A stretch of DNA of 64,000 nucleotides from Rhizobium sp. Leaf262 (GCF_001422245.1 NZ_LMMM01000021.1:124001-188000); one strand, 5' to 3'; positions 46,144 through 56,704 are shown, numbered from the stretch's first letter. Translations and numbers: made by a program. Notes: generated from the letters alone by a model not told the origin.

Positions 46144-47337
46144 TCACACCTTCAAATAGTCTTCTGCCAGTTCAACCCAAAATGCCGTGCCGATCGGCAG
46201 AATATCGTCGTTGAAATCGAACTTGGGGTGATGAAGCGGCGGATCGTTCTCCGTTCGCTGGGTTCCCAGAAAGAAATAGGCGCCAGGACGCTCTTCAAGC
46301 ATATAGGCGAAATCTTCTGCCCACATGTTTGGCCGTGGCATCTGGCTAATTTTGCCCGCGCCTGAAAATCGCGTCGCCAGATCAATAATGTAGTCGGTTT
46401 CCGCCTTGTGATTGACCGTGGGGTTGTAACCGCGCTGATAATCGAGCGTCACCTGCATGCCGTAGCTGGCCGCCTGCCCTTCGGCGATAAGACGGATACG
46501 CTTTTCCAATTCGTCGCGGGCGTCGGGATCGAATGAGCGAATTGTCAGCAGCATTTCCGCCGTCTGCGGAATGACGTTGCTGGCCACGCCGGCATGGAAA
46601 GCACCGACCGTCACGACGGCTGGAGTCAAAGGATGGATGTTGCGGGAAACGATCGTTTGCAACGCCATGACGATGCTGGCACCAGCAACGATCGGGTCGA
46701 GGGCGCTCTGCGGTTCGGCACCATGCCCACCATAACCATTCACGGTGATCTTGCACTCGTCGACGGCGGCCATGATCGGCCCATCCCGCAAGACGAAATG
46801 ACCAAACGGCAGGTTCGGCTCGTTATGAAGGGCAAAAACGGCATCGCAGGGAAACCGTGTGAATAGGCCGTCATCGATCATGAGCAACGCGCCGCCGAAA
46901 TTTTCTTCCGCGGGCTGAAAGATCAGGTGAAGCGTGCCATCGAAATTGCGGCGCTCGGCAATGATCTTCGCTGCCCCAAGAAGCATGGCGGTGTGCCCAT
47001 CGTGGCCACAGGCATGCATGACACCCGGATTCTCGCTCGCATAGTCGGCACCCGTTTCCTCGTGAATTGGCAAGGCGTCGATGTCGGCGCGAATGCCGAG
47101 AGAACGCTGGCTGCTGCCGTTGCACAACGTCGCAACCACACCCGTACCGGCCAAACCGCGTGTGACCTCATAACCCATGTCCACCAGCCTGGAGGCGATG
47201 AAATCCGACGTCTTGAATTCGGACAAGCCGATTTCCGGATTGCGATGCAGATGATGACGGATCGCCATCACATCCGGCATGTGGTTGGCAAGGGCGGCAA
47301 CAGGGTCAAGCGATTTCGTCATGGGAAAGTCCGGCAT
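46144..47337 (-). CDS. M20 family amidohydrolase (hippurate hydrolase-like)
   Basis: Metal-dependent amidase that cleaves N-acyl amino acids. The product is 397 aa; a second ATG at 47322 (MTKSLDPVAALANHM) may be the true start, giving 392 aa, and neither has a strong ribosome site. Motifs: MHACGHDGHTAMLLGAA and FQPAEENFGGALLMIDDGL (metal ligands), NGYGGHGAEPQSALDPI (dimerisation domain) and MWAEDFAYMLEERPGAYFFLGT. It matches the hippuricase/IAA-amino-acid hydrolase group. Substrate is not known. Confidence 0.9.
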   Translation of the reverse strand: MPDFPMTKSLDPVAALANHMPDVMAIRHHLHRNPEIGLSEFKTSDFIASRLVDMGYEVTRGLAGTGVVATLCNGSSQRSLGIRADIDALPIHEETGADYASENPGVMHACGHDGHTAMLLGAAKIIAERRNFDGTLHLIFQPAEENFGGALLMIDDGLFTRFPCDAVFALHNEPNLPFGHFVLRDGPIMAAVDECKITVNGYGGHGAEPQSALDPIVAGASIVMALQTIVSRNIHPLTPAVVTVGAFHAGVASNVIPQTAEMLLTIRSFDPDARDELEKRIRLIAEGQAASYGMQVTLDYQRGYNPTVNHKAETDYIIDLATRFSGAGKISQMPRPNMWAEDFAYMLEERPGAYFFLGTQRTENDPPLHHPKFDFNDDILPIGTAFWVELAEDYLKV

Positions 47338-47887
47338 GGTTATGAGGCACTGTATTTTACTGCAGCCTTGCTTAGCAGTGTTGCGCGCTGCTGATAAGCC
47401 GCATCCCGAGACGAAACATCGGCTTCAGCTAATCGGCTCCATCACGGCTGGTCTTTAATTCACCCCTCGGCATGGAACGGATAGCGGCTGAACTCATTCC
47501 ACCCGTGGGCCATTCTGCTGCCAAGCAAAAAGACGTGGACATCGGGGAATTTTCATGACCGAATGCAATACGATCAGTACGGGATGTTTCGCTTCGGGGG
47601 AGTACGCGAAACAGGCTCAGACACCACTGCCGCAACTCCGCGCAGGAACAGAATATGCTTCCCAAATGATTGTTTTTCTTGGAGACATGAGTACCCATGC
47701 CTAAAAACGCCACGATAGTGGGCAACGACATGTCCTGCAACCATCGTTCGCGGGTCCGCGATGGTTCAGCAAAGGTTCAGGATCGGCACGAAATAAAGCC
47801 TTCAAAGTTGTTTCAATTTCGAAAAGCAATCTGAAACAAGTTCCGGTTAGATAGACCAGACCCTCACAGAGTGCAGAATACGAGCCG
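47338..47887. promoter_or_regulatory. 550-base chvB upstream region
   Basis: Control region for chvB. It contains a hairpin AACCATCG/CGATGGTT (47739-47766, 8-bp stem, 12-base loop, no T-run) and a possible 49-codon frame at 47555-47704. A 103-codon minus-strand frame at 47429-47740 shows no protein-like features. No terminator follows the hairpin, so it may be part of a long chvB leader. Confidence 0.45.
47555..47704 (+). CDS. Possible 49-aa upstream reading frame in the chvB leader
   Basis: An ATG with GGGGAA upstream opens MTECNTISTGCFASGEYAKQ and ends TAA after 49 codons, 183 bases before chvB. The composition is not strikingly protein-like and I recognise nothing. It could be a leader peptide, a small protein or chance. 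Confidence 0.25.
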   Translation: MTECNTISTGCFASGEYAKQAQTPLPQLRAGTEYASQMIVFLGDMSTHA

Positions 47888-50800
47888 ATGTCATTTCATA
47901 TTACGCCGACCGCCGCCGCCCGTGATTCCGAAGCAAAGCAGATCGATCACAATGATTCGATCCGTTCCGTCTACTTCACAATAGAGGAGTTGAGGGACTG
48001 CGGAGCCGAATTGTCGAAATCGGGAGCAGACGATCTCCCCGGTTTCATGGAGTTCGACTTCTTCGCGCGCCATCGTGAAAACGAAAAGGAAATCCTGCGC
48101 GTTTACCGCACCACGGCTGTCGATGCCGAAAACGGCGCGACGATCACGCCTGCTGCGGAATGGCTGCTCGACAATCATTACGTCATCGAAGAAGCCATTC
48201 AGGAAGTGCGCCGTGATTTCCCGCGCAAATTCTACCACCAGCTACCGACGGTAAAGATCGGCAATTCGGAAATACCACGCGTCATGGCGCTGGCCTGGCT
48301 CTATGTGGCCCATACGCACAGCACGATTTCCCGCGAAAGCATGACGGCACTGGTCGAAGGTTACCAGACGTCGAAGACGCTCCAGATCGGCGAACTCTGG
48401 GCCCTCCCCTCGATCCTGCGTTTCGTTCTCATCGAAAATCTGCGCCGTATCTCCATTCGCGTCGAGCGTTCGAGACGCATGCGCCAGCGCGCCAATGAGG
48501 TCGTCGATGAGATCATCCGCCTCAACGACGCCGAAGGCTCTGCGGAACTTCTCAAGCAGATCGATTCGCTCGTGGAAGACCCGACCTTCTCGACGCAGTT
48601 CCTCTATCGCCTCAGAAACGGTTCGCAGACGTCCGGTTTCGCTCTGAACTGGCTGGAAGAGCGCCTTCGCAGCGCTGGCACGGATGCTGAAAACACCATG
48701 ATGGCGGAGCATAATCGCCTCGCCTCCGGCAATGTGACGATGGGTAACATCGTTCGAAGCCTGCGTGAGATCGACGATACGGAATGGTCTGTCTGGTTCG
48801 AGGAAGTCAGCCATATCGACAAGGTCATGCGCGAGCAGACCGATTACGAGACACTGGATTTCGGATCCCGTAACACCTACCGCAACACCATCGAACTTCT
48901 GGCGCGTCGCTCGCCCAAGACTGAAATCGAAGTGGCGCAGGCTGCCGTCGACATGGTGGCAGAAACGGCCAACTCGACTGAAAAGCATCCGCATGCGCCG
49001 AATGTCGGAAGTTTTCTGATCGGTCAGCGCCGCAAGGAACTGGAAGAGCGGATCGGTTACAATCCGCTGTTTGCGCAGCGGGTCGTTCGCTTCATGCGCA
49101 AGTTTAACTGGCTATCCGTTGCCGTGCCGGTCATTGCCCTGACGGCTCTGGCGATGGCAGCGGTAGGCTGGTTCCTGGCGGATGCAGGCATGCCATGGTA
49201 CGTCGTGACGGCATTCCTGCTGATGTTTGCGTTGCCGGCATCGGAAGGCGCAACCGGCCTGTTCAACACCGTGGTCACCTTCTTCGTGAAGCCGTTCCGT
49301 CTGGTCGGCTACGAGTTCAAGGAAGGCATTCCGCAGGACGCACGCACGCTCGTTGCCGTTCCCTGCATGCTGACGAGCCGCGACAGCGTCGACGAGATGG
49401 TTCGCAATCTCGAGGTTCACTATCTCGCCAATCCGCACGGTGAGATCTCCTTCGCACTGATCAGCGACTGGCGCGATGCGCAGTATGAGCAGTCGTCGGA
49501 AGACGTCGAGATTCTCGAATATGCCAAGCGCGAAGTCGCCGCATTGTCAGAGCGATATGCGTTCGACGGCAGAACACGTTTCTTCCTTCTGCATCGTCGT
49601 CGCCTCTACAATCCTGCAGAAGATTGCTGGATGGGCTGGGAGCGCAAGCGCGGCAAGCTGCATGAGCTGAACATGCTGCTGCGTGGCGACAAGGACACGA
49701 CCTTCCTCAACGGCGCAAATATGGTGCCTGAGAACGTCAAATACGTCATGACGCTGGATGCCGACACGCGCCTGATGCGCGATGCCGTGACCAAGCTCGT
49801 CGGCAAGATGCACCACCCGATCAACCGCCCGGTCCATGACCCGGTGACAGGACGCGTGATCCATGGCTACGGACTGCTTCAGCCGCGCGTGACGCCATCG
49901 CTGACGACAGGCAAGGACGCCTCCGTCTTCCAGCGGGTCTTCTCCATCAATCGCGGTATCGACCCTTACGTCTTCACCGTTTCCGATGTCTATCAGGACC
50001 TCACCTCCGAAGGCACCTTCACCGGCAAGGGTCTTTATGACGTCGATGCTTTCGAGACCGCCCTGAAGGGCCGGATCGATGAAAATGCCGTTCTCAGCCA
50101 TGACCTTCTCGAAGGCTCGTTTGCGCGTTGCGCGCTGGTGACGGATGTGGAACTGGTCGAAGACTTCCCGACCCGTTACGAGGTGGAAGTCTCGCGTCAG
50201 CATCGCTGGGCGCGTGGCGACTGGCAGCTTCTGCCCTACATCATGGATATGAAGCGTGGCGTGACCGCCATCGGTCGCTGGAAGATGATCGACAACCTGC
50301 GCCGCTCGTTGACGCCGATTGCCTGGTTCGTCGCGTCTGTTCTCGGCTGGTACTTCATGGGCCCGCTCGGCGCGCTGATCTGGCAAATCCTGCTGATCTT
50401 CTCGCTCTTCGTCGCCCCGACGATCTCACTGCTGTCGGGCCTCGTGCCGCGCTCCACCGATATTGTTCCCCAGGCGCATTTCCATACATTGTGGTCTGAG
50501 GTTCGTGCCACCAACGCACAGGTCGCGCTTCGCATCGTCTTCATTGCCGATAGCGCCTGCATGATGGCGGACGCCATCGGTCGTTCGCTCTATCGCCTAT
50601 TCGTCAGCGGCAAGCTGATGCTGGAATGGCGTACCGCTGCCTCCATTCAGTCCAGCGCACAGGGCACGATCTTCGACTATTATCGCCAGATGTGGCACGC
50701 TCCGGTCGTCGCACTTCTGGGCCTGCTGTTTGCGTCTCTTCCGGGCGATAACGCATTCCTCGTCGGCCTGCCTTTTGCGCTCCTTTGGGTCTTTTCCCCC

Positions 50801-53800
50801 GCCGTTGCATGGTATGTCAGCCAGTCTGCCGAAACCGAAGACCGCCTTTTCGTCTCCGAACACGTGTCGAGCGAGCTGCGCAAGATCGCTCGCCGCACAT
50901 GGCGCTACTACGAGGCCTTTGTTACCTCGGGTGAAAATTACCTTCCACCTGACAACTATCAGGAAACACCCGAACCCGTCGTCGCCAGCCGTACCTCGCC
51001 AACCAATATCGGCGTCTACCTGCTGTCGGTGATCTCGGCGCGCCAGTTCGGCTGGATCAGCTTCTCGGAAACCGTCGAGCGGATGGAAAAGACCATCGAG
51101 ACGGTCGAGAAGATGGAGAAATATCGCGGCCATCTCTACAACTGGTACCACACGGACACGCTTCAGACGCTTGGTCCAAAATATGTTTCTGCCGTCGACA
51201 GCGGCAACCTTGCCGGCCACCTCATTGCCATTTCCTCGGCCTGCCGCCAGTGGGCGGAAGCACCATCGGCGCATCTTCAGGGCAATCTCGATGGCATCGG
51301 CGATGTCGCCGGTATCCTTCGCGAAACGCTGAAGGAATTGCCTGACGATCGCAAGAACCTGCGGCCTCTGCACCGCCGTCTGGAGGAGCGCATCATCGGC
51401 TTCTCCAACGCCCTTGCCTCGGTCAAGCGCGAGCATGAATTCGCCTCGATCCGTGTCATCAATCTGGCCGTACTGGCCCGTGATATCCAGAAGTTGGCCT
51501 CTAACCTCAATCTCGAAGTCAAGTCGGAGCAGAGCGCCGAAGTTACCCGCTGGGCGCAATCGCTCGTCGATTGCTGTGAAGCGCATATTTCCGACAGTGC
51601 ATTCGATCTCGCCACCATCGATCCGTTGCGTGACCGGTTGAACTCGCTACGCGACCGCAGCCGTAACCTCGCTTTCTCGATGGATTTCGGCTTCCTGTAC
51701 CGCAAGGACCGTCGCCTTCTGTCGATCGGTTATCGCGTGGACAGCAAGGAGCTGGACGAAGCCTGCTACGACCTTCTGGCGTCGGAATGCCGTCTCACCA
51801 GCCTGTTTGCGATTGCCAAGGGCGATCTTCCGACGGAACACTGGTATCGTCTGGGCCGTCAGGTCGTGCCGATTGGCGCGCAGGGTGCGCTGGTGTCCTG
51901 GTCCGGTTCGATGTTCGAATATCTGATGCCACCGCTCGTCATGCAGGAGCGTCACGGCGGTATTCTGAACCAGACCAACAATCTGATCGTCAGGGAGCAG
52001 ATGAACCATGGTCGTCGTCTCGGCACACCATGGGGCATCTCGGAAGCGGCGTTCAACGCCCGCGACCACAATATGAACTATCAGTACACCAACTTCGGTG
52101 TACCGACGCTGGGCCTGAAGCGCGGCCTTGGCCAGAACGCCGTCATCGCTCCCTATGCATCGATCCTCGCGTCGCAATACGATCCTGACGCAGCCCTGGA
52201 AAACCTGAACAAGCTCCGCAAGCTCGGTGCGCTCGGCCAGTACGGCTTCCACGACGCGGTCGACTTCACGCCGACCCGCGTGCCGGATGGAAAGGTCTGC
52301 GCCGTCGTCTATAACTACTATGCCCACCACCATGGCATGTCGATCGCAGCCGTCGCCAACGTCGTACTCGATGGTGTGTTGCGTGAACTGTTCCACGCCG
52401 ACCCTGTCATCGAAGCAGCAGAACTGCTGCTTCAGGAAAAGGCGCCGCGCGAAGTGCCTGTGATGAGCGCCAAATACGAGCCGGAAACACCCGGTAAGGA
52501 ACAGGCAGACCTTCTGCGTGCCGAAGTGCGCACCATCGCCGATCCTGCCATCCGCGACCGCGAAGTGGTTTTCCTGTCAAACGGTCACTATTCCACGATT
52601 CTGACGGCAACCGGTGCTGGCTATTCCAAGTGGAACGGTCAGGCGATCTCGCGCTGGAAGGCAGACCCGACCGAGGATCGCTGGGGCACATTCCTGTTCC
52701 TGCGCGATACGGCTTCAGGTCAATGGTGGAGCGCCACCGCAGAACCACGCGTTGCCGAGGGTGAAAAGACCAAGACGGTCTTTACCGACGACAAGGCCGA
52801 GTTCCACAAGACGGTCGGCGACCTGCAAAGCGTGGTCGAATGCATCGTTGCCACCGAACACGATGCCGAAGGCCGCCGCGTGACGCTTCTCAATGTCGGT
52901 TCCGAAGACCGCTACATCGAAGTGACCTCCTATATGGAACCGGTCATTGCCAATGATGACGATGACAGCGCCCATCCTCTGTTCTCGCGCATGTTCGTGC
53001 AGACCGAAATCGGCAAGCGCGGCGACGTCATCCGCGCCTGGCGCAACAAGCGGTCTCCGGGTGAACCAAGCACGGTCATTGCGCATCTGGCTGCCGACAA
53101 TGCCGGTCCTGCACGGCCGACCGAATTCGAGACCGACCGCGCCAAGTTCGTTGGCCGTGGCCGTTCTCTGGGTGAGGCCGCAGCCTTCGATGCGGGTGCC
53201 GCACTTTCCGGCACGGATGGCTTCACGCTTGATCCGATCCTGTCGCTACGCCGCGTCGTGCGCGTCCCCGCGGGCAAGAAGGTCAGCGTCATCTTCTGGA
53301 CCATCGCTGCGCCTAGCCGCGAGGAGGTCGATAAGGCCATCGATCGTTATCGTCACCCCGATGCTTTCGCCCATGAACTCGTTCATGCCTGGACCCGGAC
53401 ACAGGTGCAGATGCGTCATGTGGGTGTGACCTCGCAGCAGGCGGCGGCCTTCCAGCATCTGGCGCGCTACCTCGTCTATCCCGACATGCACCTGCGCGCG
53501 GATGCCGATACGCTGAAAACGGGTCTCGCCTCCCAGCGCTCGCTTTGGCCGCTGGCGATTTCTGGTGACTTCCCCATCTTCAGTCTTCGCATCAACGATG
53601 ACATGGACATGGATGTCGCCCGTGAGGCGCTGAGCGCGCACGAATATCTGCGTGCGCGTGGCGTGATCTTCGATCTCGTCATCGTCAACGAACGTGCAGC
53701 TTCCTATGCTCAGGACATGCAGCACGCCCTCGACTTCATCTCAGAGGCGCAACGCCGCATCAACCCGGCCGATGGCGGCAGACCCCACGTGTTCTCGGTT

Positions 53801-56380
53801 CGCCGCGACCTGATGGATGAGGAAACATGGACAGCGCTGCTTGCGGCCTCTCGTGTTGTTCTTCATGTTCGCAACGGCAAGATCGTGGATCAGGTCAATC
53901 GCGCCGTCTCGCTGTTTGCCGCCCACCGCGGACCGGAAGGCAGCGAACTGGCCGGGGCACGTCTTCCTGCAAACGTCTTCCCTGTCGCAGAAGCCATCGA
54001 AGATGCCCATGATCTCGACTTCTGGAACGGTTTCGGCGGCTTTACCAAGAGCGGCGACGAATATGTCGTGCGTCTTCACGGTGGCCAGTCGACGCCGCAG
54101 CCTTGGATCAACGTGATCTCCAACGAGCGCTTCGGTTTCCACATCTCTGCCGAAGGCGCTGGCTTCACTTGGAGCCGCAACTCGCGTGACTACCAGTTGA
54201 CGCCATGGAGCAACGACCCCGTGACCAACCGTCCCGGTGAAGCGATCTATGTCAGCGATGTCGAAAGCGGCAAATTGCACTCGCCCTTCGCAGCGCTCTC
54301 GCGCAACCCGGATGCGGTGTTCGAAACCCGTCACGGCCTTGGATATTCCGTGTTCAGAAGCGTCGATGATGGCTTGGACATCGAAGTCACCCAGACGGTC
54401 GATCGCGAAAAGCCGGTCAAGCTTTCGCGCCTCACCGTGCGCAACGTCGGTACGCAGAACCGTCGCCTGAAGACCTATGGCTATGTAGAATGGGTTCTGG
54501 GTAACAATGCCCAGAAATCGGCACCTTTCATCCTCAGCAGTCATGATGCGGAAACCGGTGCGCTGTTTGCTTCCAACCCCTACAGCATCGATTACAATGC
54601 CCGCACGGCATTCCTTGCTCTGGAAGAACCGGCGAGCAGCTTCACGACCAGCAAACGCGAGTTCATCGGTCGTTATGGTTCGGTACACGCACCACAGGCT
54701 GTTGTATCGGGTGCGACCCTGTCGGGCAGCACCGAACTGGATGGCGCGCCTTGCGCCGCCATCATGCAGGAAATCCACCTGAAGCCCGGCGAAGAACGAC
54801 AGGTCTTGTTCTTCATGGGCGATGCCGATACCGCTGATGAGGCACGCGCCTTGGTCAAGGACATTCGCCAGAGCGACTTCGACGCGGTTCTGAGCGAAAA
54901 CAAAACCTTCTGGAACGGATTTACCGGCCAGTTGCAGGTGTCCACGCCCGATGCGGGCTTCAACCACATGGTCAATAGCTGGCTGCCCTACCAGGCACTG
55001 GCGTGCCGTATCCTTGCGCGCACGGCCTTCTACCAGTCCAGCGGGGCCTTCGGCTTCCGTGACCAGTTGCAGGATACGCTGGCCTTCCTGCTGTACCAGC
55101 CGGAACTTGCCCGCGAGCAAATTCTGCGTGCAGCAGGGCGTCAATTCCCTGAAGGCGATGTGCAGCACTGGTGGCTGCCGTTGACGGGTGCCGGTGTCCG
55201 CACGACCATTTCCGATGACGTGGTCTGGCTGGGTTACGCCACGCACCAATATATTTCGGCAACCGGCGACAAGGCCATCCTTGACGAAAGCATCCCCTTC
55301 CTCAAGGGTCCTGCGCTCACGCCGGGCCAGCACGACGCCTTCTTCCAACCGGAAACCAGCGACAAATCCGCAAGCCTTTACGAGCATGCGGCATTGGCAC
55401 TGGACCTTGCCATTCATCGCACCGGCGAAAACGGCCTGCCCCTCATTCTGGGCGGCGACTGGAACGACGGCATGAACGGCGTCGGCGTCGGCGGCAAAGG
55501 CACGAGCGTCTGGCTCGGCTGGTTCCTTGCGGGCACTCTGCGCGATTTCATCGAGATCGCTGAAGAACGCCGCGATCTCGACCGGGTCGGGAAGTGGAAG
55601 ACCCATCGCGACAAGCTGCGTGCGGCACTGGAAACAGCGGGCTGGGACGGCGACTATTACCGTCGCGGCTACTTCGATGACGGTACGCCGCTGGGCTCCA
55701 TTACCAGCGAGGAATGCCGTATCGATTCGCTCGGTCAGAGCTGGAGCGTCCTATCAGGCGAGGGAGAGGAGCAGCGTTCTGCTCAGGCTATGGACGCGGT
55801 CCTGAAGGAACTGGTCGACGAGAAGGCGGGCATCATTCGTCTCTTCACTCCGCCATTCAAGCGTTCGCCGCAGAACCCGGGTTACATCAAGGCCTATCCG
55901 CCTGGTGTACGCGAAAATGGCGGTCAATATACCCATGCAGCAACATGGGTCGTATTGGCGCTGGCCAAGCTGGGCCGCAACGAGGACGCATGGAAATGCT
56001 TCTCGCTGCTGAACCCGGTCAACCACGCGCTCGACCGCCCGTCCTCAGAGACCTACCGTGTGGAGCCCTATGTGGTGACGGCGGATGTCTATGGCGAAGG
56101 CGCCTATGCGGGCCGTGGCGGCTGGAGCTGGTATACGGGTTCTGCCGGTTGGCTCTACCGCGCTGCCGTTGAAGGCATCCTCGGCATCACCCGCATCGGC
56201 GGCACGCTGCACATCGCACCGTCATTGCCTGAGGCGTGGGATGGCTTCTCCGCCAAGATCACGCTGGATGGCAAGATCCGCGAAGTCGCGGTCAAGCGCA
56301 CCGCTGGGACGCCAGACATCGAGGTCTCCCTCGATGGCAAGCCCCTGACGGGTAAAGACCGGGCGATCCCGTTCGATTAA
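47888..56380 (+). CDS. chvB: Cyclic beta-1,2-glucan synthase ChvB/NdvB
   Basis: Giant inner-membrane enzyme that initiates, elongates and cyclises beta-1,2-glucan from UDP-glucose. At 2830 aa it is essentially full length. About residues 400-460 hold membrane helices. The GT84 domain follows (VAVPCML near 488, DADTRL near 623, RQHRWARGDWQ near 770), then more helices at about 800-890 and 935-975. The C-terminal part is the GH94 phosphorylase-like module that sets ring size, with GGDWNDGMNGVG near residue 2520. Exporter chvA is ~9 kb upstream on the same strand. A terminator follows. Confidence 0.97.
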   Translation: MSFHITPTAAARDSEAKQIDHNDSIRSVYFTIEELRDCGAELSKSGADDLPGFMEFDFFARHRENEKEILRVYRTTAVDAENGATITPAAEWLLDNHYVIEEAIQEVRRDFPRKFYHQLPTVKIGNSEIPRVMALAWLYVAHTHSTISRESMTALVEGYQTSKTLQIGELWALPSILRFVLIENLRRISIRVERSRRMRQRANEVVDEIIRLNDAEGSAELLKQIDSLVEDPTFSTQFLYRLRNGSQTSGFALNWLEERLRSAGTDAENTMMAEHNRLASGNVTMGNIVRSLREIDDTEWSVWFEEVSHIDKVMREQTDYETLDFGSRNTYRNTIELLARRSPKTEIEVAQAAVDMVAETANSTEKHPHAPNVGSFLIGQRRKELEERIGYNPLFAQRVVRFMRKFNWLSVAVPVIALTALAMAAVGWFLADAGMPWYVVTAFLLMFALPASEGATGLFNTVVTFFVKPFRLVGYEFKEGIPQDARTLVAVPCMLTSRDSVDEMVRNLEVHYLANPHGEISFALISDWRDAQYEQSSEDVEILEYAKREVAALSERYAFDGRTRFFLLHRRRLYNPAEDCWMGWERKRGKLHELNMLLRGDKDTTFLNGANMVPENVKYVMTLDADTRLMRDAVTKLVGKMHHPINRPVHDPVTGRVIHGYGLLQPRVTPSLTTGKDASVFQRVFSINRGIDPYVFTVSDVYQDLTSEGTFTGKGLYDVDAFETALKGRIDENAVLSHDLLEGSFARCALVTDVELVEDFPTRYEVEVSRQHRWARGDWQLLPYIMDMKRGVTAIGRWKMIDNLRRSLTPIAWFVASVLGWYFMGPLGALIWQILLIFSLFVAPTISLLSGLVPRSTDIVPQAHFHTLWSEVRATNAQVALRIVFIADSACMMADAIGRSLYRLFVSGKLMLEWRTAASIQSSAQGTIFDYYRQMWHAPVVALLGLLFASLPGDNAFLVGLPFALLWVFSPAVAWYVSQSAETEDRLFVSEHVSSELRKIARRTWRYYEAFVTSGENYLPPDNYQETPEPVVASRTSPTNIGVYLLSVISARQFGWISFSETVERMEKTIETVEKMEKYRGHLYNWYHTDTLQTLGPKYVSAVDSGNLAGHLIAISSACRQWAEAPSAHLQGNLDGIGDVAGILRETLKELPDDRKNLRPLHRRLEERIIGFSNALASVKREHEFASIRVINLAVLARDIQKLASNLNLEVKSEQSAEVTRWAQSLVDCCEAHISDSAFDLATIDPLRDRLNSLRDRSRNLAFSMDFGFLYRKDRRLLSIGYRVDSKELDEACYDLLASECRLTSLFAIAKGDLPTEHWYRLGRQVVPIGAQGALVSWSGSMFEYLMPPLVMQERHGGILNQTNNLIVREQMNHGRRLGTPWGISEAAFNARDHNMNYQYTNFGVPTLGLKRGLGQNAVIAPYASILASQYDPDAALENLNKLRKLGALGQYGFHDAVDFTPTRVPDGKVCAVVYNYYAHHHGMSIAAVANVVLDGVLRELFHADPVIEAAELLLQEKAPREVPVMSAKYEPETPGKEQADLLRAEVRTIADPAIRDREVVFLSNGHYSTILTATGAGYSKWNGQAISRWKADPTEDRWGTFLFLRDTASGQWWSATAEPRVAEGEKTKTVFTDDKAEFHKTVGDLQSVVECIVATEHDAEGRRVTLLNVGSEDRYIEVTSYMEPVIANDDDDSAHPLFSRMFVQTEIGKRGDVIRAWRNKRSPGEPSTVIAHLAADNAGPARPTEFETDRAKFVGRGRSLGEAAAFDAGAALSGTDGFTLDPILSLRRVVRVPAGKKVSVIFWTIAAPSREEVDKAIDRYRHPDAFAHELVHAWTRTQVQMRHVGVTSQQAAAFQHLARYLVYPDMHLRADADTLKTGLASQRSLWPLAISGDFPIFSLRINDDMDMDVAREALSAHEYLRARGVIFDLVIVNERAASYAQDMQHALDFISEAQRRINPADGGRPHVFSVRRDLMDEETWTALLAASRVVLHVRNGKIVDQVNRAVSLFAAHRGPEGSELAGARLPANVFPVAEAIEDAHDLDFWNGFGGFTKSGDEYVVRLHGGQSTPQPWINVISNERFGFHISAEGAGFTWSRNSRDYQLTPWSNDPVTNRPGEAIYVSDVESGKLHSPFAALSRNPDAVFETRHGLGYSVFRSVDDGLDIEVTQTVDREKPVKLSRLTVRNVGTQNRRLKTYGYVEWVLGNNAQKSAPFILSSHDAETGALFASNPYSIDYNARTAFLALEEPASSFTTSKREFIGRYGSVHAPQAVVSGATLSGSTELDGAPCAAIMQEIHLKPGEERQVLFFMGDADTADEARALVKDIRQSDFDAVLSENKTFWNGFTGQLQVSTPDAGFNHMVNSWLPYQALACRILARTAFYQSSGAFGFRDQLQDTLAFLLYQPELAREQILRAAGRQFPEGDVQHWWLPLTGAGVRTTISDDVVWLGYATHQYISATGDKAILDESIPFLKGPALTPGQHDAFFQPETSDKSASLYEHAALALDLAIHRTGENGLPLILGGDWNDGMNGVGVGGKGTSVWLGWFLAGTLRDFIEIAEERRDLDRVGKWKTHRDKLRAALETAGWDGDYYRRGYFDDGTPLGSITSEECRIDSLGQSWSVLSGEGEEQRSAQAMDAVLKELVDEKAGIIRLFTPPFKRSPQNPGYIKAYPPGVRENGGQYTHAATWVVLALAKLGRNEDAWKCFSLLNPVNHALDRPSSETYRVEPYVVTADVYGEGAYAGRGGWSWYTGSAGWLYRAAVEGILGITRIGGTLHIAPSLPEAWDGFSAKITLDGKIREVAVKRTAGTPDIEVSLDGKPLTGKDRAIPFD

Positions 56381-56412
56381 GGGTTTGGGGCGTCAGTCCC
56401 GACCACTCAGCA

Positions 56413-56447
56413 AAAAGCCACGGCTCTGGAAAGATGCCGTGGCTTTT
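56413..56447 (+). terminator. Terminator after chvB
   Basis: AAAAGCCACGGC pairs with GCCGTGGCTTTT across an 11-base loop. Confidence 0.9.
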
Positions 56448-56522
56448 CTGTTTGGTAAGCTCTGTCAGGACGCAACATATAGCGGAAGTGACGCTGGCTC
56501 GTGACGTTAAGCCTCACCCACC

Positions 56523-56671
56523 GCCCTCATGTTGAGGTGCTTTGACCGAAGGGCAAAGCCTCGAAGCATCCTTGGTTGGCGCATTCTTTGGCCTCATAGC
56601 CCGCAACCCCCGTCCTTCGAGGCCCCTACGGGGCACCTCTCCTTCGACAAGCTCAGGATGATGGATGAGGG
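56523..56671. repeat. Intergenic mosaic inverted repeat (RIME-like)
   Basis: The left arm (CCCTCAT..TGAGGTGC..GCCTCGAAG) and the right arm, read on the other strand (CCCTCAT..GAGGTGCCCC..GGGGCCTCGAAGG), share the same ordered modules. The right arm also has a GCCCC/GGGGC hairpin. Such mosaic palindromic elements are scattered between genes in rhizobial genomes. Confidence 0.75.
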
Positions 56672-56704
56672 TTGCTCCGCTGTGCCCCCTGACCCGAAAA
56701 GCGT

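Larger units (their letters stand above)
56381..56704. other. 324-base gap between chvB and yggS
   Basis: Holds the chvB terminator and a mosaic inverted repeat (listed separately). No coding capacity is supported. Confidence 0.7.

Noticed and set aside
47429-47740. 103-codon minus-strand frame upstream of chvB
   Set aside because: Atypical composition and no family features; it covers likely control sequence.
53741-55606. 621-codon minus-strand frame inside chvB
   Set aside because: Antisense shadow of a high-GC gene; no recognisable domains, and the plus-strand frame is a complete ChvB.
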